From Chrysophaeum taylorii (lineage: Eukaryota; Sar; Pelagophyceae; Pelagomonadales; Pelagomonadaceae): 64,000 bases of DNA. This document shows positions 1 through 8,371 of the stretch, in pieces. Every line of letters begins with the position of its first letter. Position 1 is the stretch's first letter. The stretch is taken from assembly GCA_029834535.1 (NCBI GenBank), contig JAQMWT010000585.1, positions 17,409 through 81,408 on the forward strand, read 5' to 3'. The notes under the pieces are model-generated. The model had not been told where the DNA came from. It saw only the letters and a program-made list of their open reading frames with translations, and searched no databases. The position numbers and the translations under genes are program-made.

Positions 1-1180
1 ACTCGTTCACCCTTGACTTTAATCTTCTTGCGTCCGTATACGACTTGGGTTCGATAAAAACAGATCCGATCGTGGGGGTAGTCCACGACGGCTCCTAAAA
101 CTCGGATATCGCGCCCTCCCAACAGGAAAAGATAATTGGTGTCGGCCACAATAGCGACAATGGGGGCGGCGATGTCGTCGGCGAGAGCGACCCGGATCGC
201 GATCCAACGATAGATCGTAGTCGTATTCAACCCCGATCCGTACAGCTTGCGCTTGATCGGAAGCTCGCCTTCATCGAAAATCAACTTATCATTGGCCAAG
301 TTTCTGACCATTTCGCGGCAAATAGAAGAAACATCTGCCATTCCATCGACACCGATTGTCGTCGAGAATTTCGGTCCGTCACGATTCCTGTAGATGTGAC
401 AGGCCATAAACGTAAGAGTACCCGTATCCAAACAACTGAGGGTAACCAAATCATCTTCGATAGTCTTGTCATCTCGCGGCGTTAACGAAGTGTGAGAACA
501 TTGGGCTCTGCCTCGCTCGTCGCCGGGGTTGGGCATCGACACCGCGGCTTGAGTTCTCGTATCATCTGTTGTCGGCGTCATCGACGCAGCGCTCGCGGCA
601 GCCTCTTTATCTGGTGGCTTCCGCTCTTCCTCCGTGACAATCTCGGAGGGAATCAATGCTGGTAGGGGATCCCGGTCTTCGGCGTTCTCGGAAGCAAAGG
701 ACCTCTCCCATAACTCGTACATTTCGTCTTTCCAGAATGCATCCGTAGATTCATTCGTCATCGGTTGATCATCACAGTCGGTACCGATCGGTTCCATGTC
801 GGCTGCGGCTTCGATTCCGTAGCTGAGCGGTCGTTCTGGTGGCTTCCTTAGCAAGAAGTTCCGAGTTCTCGTCCACCAATCCTGCAGGTTCCACGTCGGC
901 TCCTCTTCGTCCCAATCGAGAACGCTGCTAATCTTCTTCTTACATCCATCTTCTTCGGTCGGGTTCGGCTCGACTCCGGCAACGCCGTCACTGCTATCTT
1001 CTTCTGGCGGTGACAAACCCAGGCATTGCTCGATTGGATAAGCGTCCCTTTCATCTTTGGACCGTGCACGTAGCTTCTCGTCCGACGCATTATGCGATTT
1101 CGTATCCTTTTCTTCCGGCGGTGTATCCGTGGCTCGATCCGTCGTAACTGAAATCGTTTCAGGGGGGGTCCGCAGGAAAA
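1..1180 (-). CDS. Gypsy-0 pol N-terminus: acidic leader and retropepsin-like protease (partial)
   Basis: An open frame runs from about 1180 to the window edge and continues beyond it. The first 200 or so residues are acidic and low complexity. They match the leader of Gypsy-2 (31004-31768), including the shared KPPDK and LTPRD/LSPRD blocks. The last 150 residues read as an aspartic protease: a strand ending in VDGMADVSSI, where DTGA-type proteases have their catalytic Asp, and later FLLGGRDIRVLGAVVDY, the usual second half of a retropepsin fold. The canonical DTG is replaced by DGM. A DTGT lies about 27 residues upstream and could be an alternative site. The family assignment is inferred from these motifs and from its place before DNMT and RT in the sister copies. 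Confidence 0.65.
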
Positions 1181-1257
1181 GATGGCGTCGTCCCCGACGT
1201 CAACTCTATCGTAAGATCGTCGTCTGCATCACTCGCGATGGTCATCGTCTCATCTGG

Positions 1258-2103
1258 TTAATGATCATCCGTGCTATCGCTGCAGAAACCCATGTCTGGC
1301 TCACTGCCGGTCCGGTCGCCAAAGGTCATCTCGGGGGGATCCAAAGATAGGCCGATAGCGCCGAGGGCTTCCTCGTCAAAACCAAACGGTGGGTCGTCCT
1401 TGGACGACTCGTCAAGTAACGTAATCGAGGACACTGGTTCACAAGGCGCGGCTTCGTCGTCTTCCGAGTCCGAATCGCCTTCCCAGTATCGTGGAGCTTC
1501 GAGTTCATCGCTCGATTCGCCGGGTTCATCGCCCGACATTTCCTCGTAAATCCGTGTCAAAGACTGACGATCGGTCAGCACTTCGTTGGGTGGCTCGTCC
1601 GGCGGGGGGCGAGCACGATCTTCGAATGCGCCCGCGGCAAAGGCGTCGGCTGCGTCGTCGGAGCGGGTGTCCGTGTCCGGGTACATCATCACTCCTAATG
1701 GTAACTGTTGACCGCAAGGGGTCGTAAACGCGAACGTGGCTGACGAATGTCCCGAATCTTCTCGGTAACGTCCACCATCCGAATCGCGGTCGCGAGATCT
1801 TCGTCGCCGGCGTCGGCGCGAATGTCTGCTAGGGCTCCGGCTTTCTTTCCGTCGGCGCGAACGTGAGCTGTGACTGCGGCTCTTGTCGCGGCGTCGGGGG
1901 CTCCGGCTGTCTCGACGGCCCGGTCGTGTCGAAGACGATCGGCCGTGTCCATCTTTCAAGTGCTTCACGGAATCCATGACCGTGGTCAGCTGCGTGCCCA
2001 TGTCGTTGAGCCTGCTCTGAATATCATGAGCGGCGCTCGAACCGAGAGTGGCATTCGAACTGCCATCATCGCGCGACTGGGTATCCTTCTTCTGCTCTCC
2101 CAT
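1258..2103 (-). CDS. RS-rich (SR-like) protein encoded by Gypsy-0
   Basis: An intact 281-codon ORF with an ATG at 2103, lying between gag and protease. Residues 1-50 are polar with spaced hydrophobics. Residues about 55-110 form a dense Arg/Ser tract with many SRSRR, RSPS and RRRRSRDRD units, as in the RS domains of splicing factors. The remaining 170 residues are acidic (Asp, Glu, Ser) and contain no known fold that I recognise. A homologue starts at 32465 in Gypsy-2, so the ORF belongs to the element. RS domains normally mediate phospho-regulated protein-RNA contacts in the nucleus. A role in nuclear retention, RNA packaging or splicing evasion is only inference. It could also be a basic nucleocapsid substitute. 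Confidence 0.7.
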   Translation of the reverse strand: MGEQKKDTQSRDDGSSNATLGSSAAHDIQSRLNDMGTQLTTVMDSVKHLKDGHGRSSSTRPGRRDSRSPRRRDKSRSHSSRSRRRKESRSPSRHSRRRRRRRSRDRDSDGGRYREDSGHSSATFAFTTPCGQQLPLGVMMYPDTDTRSDDAADAFAAGAFEDRARPPPDEPPNEVLTDRQSLTRIYEEMSGDEPGESSDELEAPRYWEGDSDSEDDEAAPCEPVSSITLLDESSKDDPPFGFDEEALGAIGLSLDPPEMTFGDRTGSEPDMGFCSDSTDDH

Positions 2104-2148
2104 CTGCCTCGAGAGGGAGGTTTCTTATCGTTTTCGATGTACTTGCAC

Positions 2149-2238
2149 TAACTAACTAACTAACTTCAGACCTCTCCCGAGCATGGGAGCCAAGCCGAGT
2201 CCGGAATCACGGGCCTGTAGACGAGGGGCATACCGAAA
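2149..2238 (-). repeat. SINE-like insertion (5'-truncated) in gag, with 13-bp target duplication
   Basis: The insert is the 3' end of the dispersed family whose tail reads GGCTCCCATGCTCGG...(TTAG)n, here in minus orientation and beginning with (CTAA)n. It is flanked by perfect copies of GATGTACTTGCAC at 2136-2148 and 2239-2251. It matches the subfamily seen at 47738 and 57254 (shared GAATCACGGGCCTGTAGACG). It interrupts gag, so the last residues and stop of the gag frame are insert-derived. Confidence 0.85.
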
Positions 2239-3879
2239 GATGTACTTGCACATCGCCACATAATACTCATCGGGCCCGCGGTTGCAAATAACGCGGCTCC
2301 CAGGTTCATCCTTGTCGTGGGTCGAGAGGAAAAACCCACAATTCTTGCATGTGAGCTCGTACCACTTTTTCGGAATCTCTTCTAATCGCAGCGATTCGAA
2401 TTTCGTCTTCTTATCTTTCGGTCCCGTGGCTAGTGCTCGGCCTCCGCGTCCATGCGGCGGTTTCTGCGATTTCCCGTTCGACGGGTTCTTCGAGTTGCGG
2501 TCGTTCCGCTCTTCCAACGCGGTCGCGTAATCGTTCTCGAGCCGCGTAATCAGCGACAACGTCGACGTAAACGTGTCGTACGTAGTCGGGTGCCCGCTGC
2601 GCATGGTCCGCACGCGGGATCGTAAATCGCTGGACTCCAGCCCGCGTATCAAATAGGAAATAATCTCAACATCATTGAGGATTCGATCGGCCACAGAGCA
2701 GTAGGCCATCGCCTCGCTCTGGAATTTGGTGCAATAAGTGTGCACATGGCGTTCCCCAGGTCTTTTCGGAACGGATGCCTGGATCGTACTCTGAAGTTTT
2801 CGTAGTAACTCCTCTGTCGTCATAGGCAAAGGGCAACTCGATCGGAAATATTTCAAAACCTTGATGCAGCACTCTCTGTTCAGTCGTCGCAGTCGTCGTA
2901 CCACTGAACCGTACTCGTCATCGTCGACGTCCCGACGTAAATAAAAAGACGCCGGATGGTCGAGATCCTTGCACTCTTCTTTGTATTTCTTCAAGTGCTC
3001 TCGGAAAATCGGTGCGACCGTGTCGCGTAAGCTTACCGGCAGTAAATACCGCAGCTTTTCCATGCTGTAATGGTCGTCGGCCAGCGTGCTCATCACGGCA
3101 TCTGCATCTAAATCGAACTGGTCCTGGTCGCGACCATCAAGAACCAATTTAAACGTTTCAGTCTTCAATCCGGAGGTTGATCGCCGATCCTTACTGCGAT
3201 CATGCTTAGCTAACGCGCTGGCGAACCGGTCAGTGAAGTCCATGAGGAACTTCTGGTCGTTGACCTTCCCGTCGTCTCGCGTCTCCTCCTTAGTCTCGTA
3301 ATCATCGTCGTCGTAGCGCGGTTTCCTAACTTTAGCGCGTGTTCGCGTAGGCGGCGGCTCTTCCTCGGGTCGGGACCCCGGACTGCTCGCTCGCCTCGAG
3401 CGACTCGTACGTAATTCGTCCCTCTCCCGGGTTAGTAGCCGTACTTGTTCGTGGAGTTCCTCCGTCAGAGCGTTTGCTTTCCGCAGTTGCTCTCGCATAT
3501 CGTCCAGCTCCTTCTGGCGTAGCCGTTCAAGCCGCTTGTTTTCTTCTTCTATCTGCTGTAGAATGCTCTCTTGCGCGCGTTCGTTTTCTCGGCGTAACTC
3601 GCGTAGATGAGCCTCGAAAATCTCGTTCATGATCGGTGCTTCGGTGTTTCGTGCACGTGTCGACTGAGCTGTCGGTTGCCTCGCCTGCGGCGCTTCCAAC
3701 TGTTCGTCGCCGTTGTAGTTCAGCTCTTCTTCATTGTCATCGTCTTCGGTAGCATGTTCATCATCATCATTATCATCAACATCGTCTTCATCATCATCGT
3801 TCCGCTCGTTCGTCCCCTCGGGACGACTTGAAGGTTCAATTTCTCGTATCTGCTCGTCAGCAGCCTCATCGTCCTCCAT
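2152..3879 (-). CDS. Gypsy-0 Gag-like polyprotein
   Basis: The first ATG of the frame is at 3879; the frame stays open to 3900 without an ATG. An acidic N-terminus rich in Asp/Glu/Asn is followed by a Glu/Arg/Leu heptad stretch (about residues 85-160) that should form a coiled coil. The middle 200 residues look like a retrotransposon Gag capsid region (YCTKFQSEAMAY and LIRGLESSDLRSRV resemble the capsid C-terminal helices). A cysteine cluster, CKNCG...C, near the end may bind zinc, but there is no classical CCHC knuckle. The frame ends inside the SINE at 2149-2238, so the native C-terminus is lost. Gypsy-2 lacks this ORF. Confidence 0.7.
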   Translation of the reverse strand: MEDDEAADEQIREIEPSSRPEGTNERNDDDEDDVDDNDDDEHATEDDDNEEELNYNGDEQLEAPQARQPTAQSTRARNTEAPIMNEIFEAHLRELRRENERAQESILQQIEEENKRLERLRQKELDDMREQLRKANALTEELHEQVRLLTRERDELRTSRSRRASSPGSRPEEEPPPTRTRAKVRKPRYDDDDYETKEETRDDGKVNDQKFLMDFTDRFASALAKHDRSKDRRSTSGLKTETFKLVLDGRDQDQFDLDADAVMSTLADDHYSMEKLRYLLPVSLRDTVAPIFREHLKKYKEECKDLDHPASFYLRRDVDDDEYGSVVRRLRRLNRECCIKVLKYFRSSCPLPMTTEELLRKLQSTIQASVPKRPGERHVHTYCTKFQSEAMAYCSVADRILNDVEIISYLIRGLESSDLRSRVRTMRSGHPTTYDTFTSTLSLITRLENDYATALEERNDRNSKNPSNGKSQKPPHGRGGRALATGPKDKKTKFESLRLEEIPKKWYELTCKNCGFFLSTHDKDEPGSRVICNRGPDEYYVAMCKYIFRYAPRLQARDSGLGLAPMLGRGLKLVS

Positions 3880-4315
3880 GTCGGCTTCGGCTCGCTCCAA
3901 TCGGCCGAAGTCTGAACGGGTCCAAAGTGGTTGAGTCGTCGTCGTTTTCGTATCCTGCGACTCTGGGACTTCTACTCGTCCCCGTCACGCGTAATTCGTC
4001 GCCGGGTGCGTCTTGTACCGACTGATCTATCAGATACGGCGGGCGGCAGAATTCGTCTCTGCCCGGCAATCAATGACTCGGCGAGTTGCGATCTCACTCC
4101 GCTCGCCTGCGGCAGCTGTACCCGGGTTGCGCGTCGGCTCGAACCGATCCGCGCGTCGTCACCTCCGACGACTAACGTATCCGGCCGGGGATCTTTCCCA
4201 CGGCGATGGTCCCTCTAGAACTCTTCGTCGGCGCGCTTGATCAGGGCGCGCACGGCTTGTCCGGACCGTGTAGAGAATGCAAGATGCACTCGTCCGCTGC
4301 GACCGATATGGTCGC

Positions 4316-4337
4316 TCGAATCTCATATCCTCCACCA
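4316..4337 (-). other. Primer binding site of Gypsy-0
   Basis: Two bases inside the LTR the minus strand reads TGGTGGAGGATATGAGATTC. Its complement ends in CCA and contains TCGAATC, so it has the layout of a tRNA 3' end: T-loop, T-stem, acceptor strand, discriminator A, CCA. The complementarity covers about 22 bases, more than the 18 usually needed. Gypsy-2 keeps TGGTGGAGGAT at the same place. The tRNA identity is unknown. Confidence 0.7.
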
Positions 4338-4339
4338 CC

Positions 4340-4750
4340 TGTGGCGTCAGGGAAATTATGCCTACCTGGCTCACCTTCGAATCTAGGCTCGCCGCTCACG
4401 TCCGCGCTCTTGGTCGAGTCACTGGACGAGGAAGGCCGTTCGCTCGCCACACAACCACAAACAACTTCCGTGCCTGGTCCTCACAACTTGAGGATCGGCT
4501 GTTGCTTTATGATTAAGATACTCTCGAATCACAGAAATCAGGATGACGCGTGTCACGGAAAAGGAAGATGATGTCATAGAGAAAACTGACTTATCAGAAC
4601 GAATCACAGAAATCAGGGTGACACATGTCACGGAAAAGGAAGATGATGTCATAGAGAAAACTGACTTTATCAGAACGGAGTAGGGTGCCCCTGATAAGGG
4701 GGGGGGGTTCAAGGAGGGGTAAGCCTTAGGAGGCGGGAGTTTCCGCCACA
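4340..4750 (-). repeat. Gypsy LTR (5' LTR of Gypsy-0)
   Basis: 411 bp with terminal inverted repeat TGTGGCG/CGCCACA. Homologous LTRs lie at 32502-32817 and, as a solo copy, at 52813-53150. They share CTCCTAAGGCTTACCCC near the start and CTCAAGTTGTGAGG in the middle. Its low side abuts a tRNA-like primer site; its high side abuts decaying pol sequence of Gypsy-1 with no polypurine tract. Confidence 0.85.
4526..4676 (-). repeat. 75-bp tandem duplication inside the gypsy LTR
   Basis: Two near-identical units, 4526-4600 and 4601-4676, each with the block GAAGATGATGTCATAGAGAA and a palindrome-like TGACRCRTGTCA. The solo LTR at 52813 has a single unit. Duplicated upstream units in LTRs often hold enhancer or transcription-factor sites. 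That role here is inference. Confidence 0.8.
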
Positions 4751-5080
4751 AGTGATACTGTTGTTGACCTTGGACTTGTCGGTGAAACTGCGACCGTCCA
4801 CGTCCTTGTATTTCGGCTTAAGCTTGCGAGTAGAGAGATGTGAGGTAGGCTTGTAGTAAGATACCTTGTCAAGGGGACCGAGATCGGCATAAAAATGCAG
4901 AGCGACTCGATCATTCACAAAATCATAGGGCTCATAAACTTCAGCCACGTAAATCTTCTTGCGCCAATCGGACCGTTTGCCCTCGGGGATCCGAAAGACA
5001 ACGAACTTACCGTGCTTGAAATCGTCCCGGGAGGTCTCCTTGGGTTTAGGCACGGCTCGATCAACCACCGGAGAAACCAT
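4751..5080 (-). CDS. Gypsy-1 pol C-terminal domain after integrase (possible chromatin-reader-like module)
   Basis: About 110 residues continue after the integrase in a shifted frame. The core reads GKFVVFRIPEGKRSDWRKK then IYVAEVYEPYDF, VALHFYADLG and SYYKPTSHL. The alternating strands with aromatic positions resemble small beta-barrel reader folds (BAH, Tudor or chromo type), which some gypsy chromoviruses carry after integrase to choose integration sites. I cannot assign a family, and the resemblance is weak. The frame runs into the LTR of Gypsy-0, so the true stop is lost. Confidence 0.4.
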
Positions 5081-6767
5081 CACAGGTGATCTGACTGACA
5101 TGAACACAGCGGCGTTCAGGAGGAGAATCAAGAGACTCAACCCTGTAAGTGACCGGAGACAAGCGTTCCACAATAATGAATGGACCGCGCCATTCCGGTC
5201 GAAGCTTATTCTGAAGAAAAGGGATGTAGAGCAAAACATGCGATCCTTCTTCATATTCCACATCGACATGATCCGCATTGTAAGCGAGACGTTGTTTACG
5301 AAGAGCCTTCTCGCGAGCTTCATTGACCGTAGCGGTGTAGAATTTCAACCTCTCGCGAGTCTCTGCCACAACATCGGAGCGAGTTTTCGGCAGGCGGCGG
5401 ACATCAAGATCCATGATCGTATAATCTGTCGGCAATAGAGGCTGCCGGTTGAGACGAAGCATGAAGGGTGAGATCTGAGTCCCCGGAATGAACTTACGAT
5501 TGTAGCAAAAAGCAATGTACTCCGCGAACTCGGGCCAGTCCGTGATCTTGCGGTCTTGAAGACATGCACGGAGGAAAGCCTTGATAAAGCGGTTGACCCT
5601 TTCCGCAGGATTAGCCTGAGCTTGATACGGAATCGTGGTACTATACCGAACATTGGAGAGATGACGAAACTCTTCCATCAATTTGTTGACGAACTCTTTC
5701 CCGTTGTCGGTGCGAATCCTCTGAGGTAGATAACTTTTGAGTAATATATTCGCGACAAAAGACTCGAGGATCGACTCAGCAGTCTTATGGTGCAGTACGT
5801 CAAGAATCAAGAAATGAGAAAATGGATCAAAAAAGATGATCAGATACGTCTCGGGACCGGCACTAGGCAAAGGTCCGAACAAATCCATACAAAGAACGGC
5901 GCAATCACCATCATACACAGGTTGCTGAAGAAGACCTGCTCTCTTTGGTTCAGGCGTGCGAGCTTTCTTGCACACTATACAACCAGCAATATAGGCACCC
6001 ACCTCATTAGACATGTGAGGCCACCAAAAACGTCCAAGTATCGACTGCACTGTACTTTGACGACCCATGTGAACACCATTGAGAGGTGTGTCATGGTGCA
6101 ATCGGATGATGCGCGTCCGTAAAGTCCGAGGTGCGACTATCATCGGGTGCAAGTCGGGTGCGGCACCGTAGAGGACTCCTTTCACCACTTGATAGCAATA
6201 ATTGGCTCCGTACCGACGAAGAGAGTGGCCTTGAGCCATGCGATAACGCATGTCCTCGCAAGTAGCATCAGTGATCTGCTCTTTGGCTATCTCTTCCAAA
6301 GTCTCTTTGGCTATCACTTCCAAAGTCAAATTATCCGGAATCTTGTCGATGTACTCTTGGTGATCATCGGCATCACGGAAAATACTAGGTTGGGTCTGCA
6401 GACGTTTCTTCTGACGTTGTCTCGTAGCGTGAGACGTGGCCAATTGCATCGGATCGTCGCGACCATCTTCTTCTTCCTCCGCAGGCAACTCAGTCGTAAC
6501 AAACGACAGAATGACATGGCACCCAGGTAAAGGTACTCCTTTATCATCAACAGGCCGAGGAAGTTCTTGGCACACTAAGTACGCGTGGTTCAAGGGTTCA
6601 CCAAACTCATCCGTCTCGATGACATGATCGATAGGATTGCGAGAGAGACAGTCAGGGATACTCAATCCCGGCAACTTCTTTGGTTTGTAACCCAATTCAG
6701 GATTAAAATTGGCGAGCCGCATCGCCCATCGAGCCAACTGCCCAGACGAGTGCGTCGCCTTTCGCAA
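5061..6767 (-). CDS. Gypsy-1 integrase (with end of RNase H)
   Basis: A long intact frame. The first 45 residues finish RNase H (LARWAMRL...PDCLSRNPID, the typical gypsy RNase H end). A linker leads to an HHCC zinc-binding module (LHHDTPLNGVHMG ... CIVCKKA). The DDE core follows with the first Asp in CMDLFGPLP, the second in RTDNGKEF and the Glu in NPAERVNRF. The C-terminal part has HVLLYIP and PEWRGPFIIVERLSP, the usual GPY/F-like module of gypsy integrases. The enzyme would insert the cDNA into host DNA. All catalytic residues are present, so this is the best preserved domain of the copy. Confidence 0.9.
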   Translation of the reverse strand: MRKATHSSGQLARWAMRLANFNPELGYKPKKLPGLSIPDCLSRNPIDHVIETDEFGEPLNHAYLVCQELPRPVDDKGVPLPGCHVILSFVTTELPAEEEEDGRDDPMQLATSHATRQRQKKRLQTQPSIFRDADDHQEYIDKIPDNLTLEVIAKETLEEIAKEQITDATCEDMRYRMAQGHSLRRYGANYCYQVVKGVLYGAAPDLHPMIVAPRTLRTRIIRLHHDTPLNGVHMGRQSTVQSILGRFWWPHMSNEVGAYIAGCIVCKKARTPEPKRAGLLQQPVYDGDCAVLCMDLFGPLPSAGPETYLIIFFDPFSHFLILDVLHHKTAESILESFVANILLKSYLPQRIRTDNGKEFVNKLMEEFRHLSNVRYSTTIPYQAQANPAERVNRFIKAFLRACLQDRKITDWPEFAEYIAFCYNRKFIPGTQISPFMLRLNRQPLLPTDYTIMDLDVRRLPKTRSDVVAETRERLKFYTATVNEAREKALRKQRLAYNADHVDVEYEEGSHVLLYIPFLQNKLRPEWRGPFIIVERLSPVTYRVESLDSPPERRCVHVSQITCDGFSGG

Positions 6768-7416
6768 AAAACGTCAAATTGCGATGATCCGTCTCAAGGA
6801 TCGTCTTGTGACCTTCGATATAAGAGCGAAAATGCTCAAGAGAAAGTATAACTGCCAGTAGCTCTAGCCGGCGGGGCTCATAGTTCCGCATCTCTTTCGG
6901 CGCAGCCCGGCTCCAATACTCAATCACTCGTTCCTCTCGTGTCACCTTGCCGGTGTCGTCCTTGACTTCCACGAGCTGAAAAAGATACGCGCCCAGACCA
7001 TCCTTGGAAGCATCCGGGCGGATCTGAAAAGGAAGATCGTAGTCAGAATGATAAACTCCGCGGGAGTCCACAAAACCTTCGATGATCGTGTCCCATGCCT
7101 TTTGGCACTCAGGCGTCCACTCAAACTTAACACCTTCAAGACACAATCGCCTCAGCGGCTCCACAATCTTCGAATAATTCTTCACATATCGGCGGCAGTA
7201 GTTGCTCTTGCGGATGAAGGATCGAATCCGAGTCTTCGGAGACGTGTTCGGCAGTGTACCGGGAATCGGCATCTGCTGCAACGCTTCTAACGTCTTTGGA
7301 TTCGGCTTCAAGCCTTTCGGAGTCGAAATTTGTCCCAGAAACTCGATTTCACCTATGATGAGGTGGAACTTAGAAGTTCGTCCACTATATCCTCGCTGCA
7401 CTGAATTGCACAGCAC
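6703..7416 (-). CDS. Gypsy-1 RT thumb/connection and RNase H
   Basis: It starts with the RT end (EIEFLGQISTPKGL...NPKTLEALQQMP, the gypsy block before the thumb), continues with YCRRYVKNYSKIVEPL and LCLEGVKFEWTPECQKAWD, and then RNase H: PFQIRPDASKDGLGAYLF with the first catalytic Asp, ERRLELL-type RRLELLAVILSLEHFRSYIEG, and LETDHRNLTF. The frame is lost just before the integrase ORF by a small indel near 6760 (FFAKGDALVWA against the conserved FLRKA). Confidence 0.85.
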   Translation of the reverse strand: MLCNSVQRGYSGRTSKFHLIIGEIEFLGQISTPKGLKPNPKTLEALQQMPIPGTLPNTSPKTRIRSFIRKSNYCRRYVKNYSKIVEPLRRLCLEGVKFEWTPECQKAWDTIIEGFVDSRGVYHSDYDLPFQIRPDASKDGLGAYLFQLVEVKDDTGKVTREERVIEYWSRAAPKEMRNYEPRRLELLAVILSLEHFRSYIEGHKTILETDHRNLTFFAKGDALVWAVGSMGDAARQF

Positions 7417-7422
7417 TTCAAT

Positions 7423-8368
7423 CTAGACTTGTAGATGACGGTGGAGTTCCTCCGATCCCATCATAATATCGTCGACAAACGCGACCAAGTCCATATACAT
7501 CCATGTTGGCAGATCGCTAGCCATCTGCTTACAGAAGAGAGCTCCTGCTGTTTTCACTCCCAGAGGCAAGCGCAAGAAACTATGTGCTCCAAGTGGGCTA
7601 ACCATCGTGACGGCGTCCTGTACGGCGGCGTCCAAACGCCGGTTGTGGTAACCCCATCGAATATCAATGCACGTCCGCCAACGGCGCATGGCAAGAAAAG
7701 CCAACGCATCATCTTGACGAATATTCGGCCAAGTGTCATTGACCAGCTGATCGTTGAGCTGACGCAAGTCAACTGCAGCACGAAAAGCATTCGACGTTCC
7801 GACCTCTGCTCCCTTATTAGGCAGCAATAGTACAGGAAATCCCCACGGAAAATTCGCCGGTCAGATGATTTCATCGCGACACCACTCGGTGATCTGCTTT
7901 CTGAGACACTCAAGCTTTGCTGGCGTCAACCTGTAAGGTGTCATCTTAATCGGTCGTGGGTTTGCGTCTTTAAATCGTAGAGAAACCGGCGGCGAGTCCA
8001 CGGGTCTCATAATCGGGTCAAAAAAGGCCCACGCGTATTGCACGCAGTGGCTTAACATCATCTTCGCATCCTCATCCAGATGCGGGTTGTCGGGGATTCC
8101 CAGTTCTCGAACAACCTTCTCGACTTCTGCTTTCGTCGGAGTTTCGACTTTCATCGCCTGATTTTCCTTGACGTGCTCCGGAGTCTTGCGGTAACGGTGC
8201 ACCGTCCGCGTCGCGCGGCGCATCCTCCCATGGCACATGGAACTTTTCTTCGTATTTGAACCTCGCCTCAGGGTGGCTCTTATTGATCTTTTCACCTTTG
8301 ACGCGCACATTCGGTTCGCTCCTTACTTTCGGCTCCTGGTCAGGTTCAGGATCCGGCGGAACGTCCAC
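7423..8368 (-). CDS. Gypsy-1 reverse transcriptase (frameshifted)
   Basis: Reading passes through three frames. 8310-7861 holds MTPYRLTPAKLECLRKQI and ends at a stop (CRDEII*) just before PANFPWGFPVLLLP. 7827-7423 carries AAVDLRQLNDQLV, CIDIRWGYH (motif A), HSFLRLPLGVKTAGALF (motif B) and AFVDDIMMGSEELHRHL (motif C, FVDD instead of YVDD). These are Ty3/gypsy RT motifs in the right order. Upstream comes the DNMT, so the pol order is protease-DNMT-RT. Gypsy-2 gives the same protein at 22267-23950. Confidence 0.85.
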
Positions 8369-8371
8369 TTT

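Larger units (their letters stand above)
1..4750 (-). mobile_element. Gypsy-0: 5' half of a Ty3/gypsy retrotransposon
   Basis: Read on the minus strand the order is LTR (4340-4750), primer binding site, gag, RS-rich ORF, acidic leader and protease. The element then leaves the window, so RT, RNase H and integrase are not seen. The LTR starts TGTGGCG and ends CGCCACA. The primer site lies only on the low-coordinate side, so this is the 5' LTR of the element to the left. The sequence next to the LTR on the other side (4751 onward) is pol of another gypsy copy and has no polypurine tract, which suggests Gypsy-0 inserted into Gypsy-1. Its far LTR and the second target-site copy lie outside the window. 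Confidence 0.8.

Noticed and set aside
1162-1168. A run of seven C (minus strand) between the RS-rich ORF and the protease frame, as a programmed frameshift site
   Set aside because: It lies about 90 bp after the stop of the RS-rich ORF, and Gypsy-2 has a shorter run at the same place, so it does not explain a shift from that ORF into pol.
1057-1549. Plus-strand ORFs in the gypsy leader and RS-rich region
   Set aside because: Low-complexity antisense of Asp/Glu/Ser/Arg codons; no motif and no conservation in Gypsy-2.
4340-4750. This LTR as a shared 3' LTR of Gypsy-1 and 5' LTR of Gypsy-0 (tandem element)
   Set aside because: There is no polypurine tract on the Gypsy-1 side and its pol frame runs straight into the LTR, which fits insertion of Gypsy-0 better. 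It cannot be fully excluded without the left flank.
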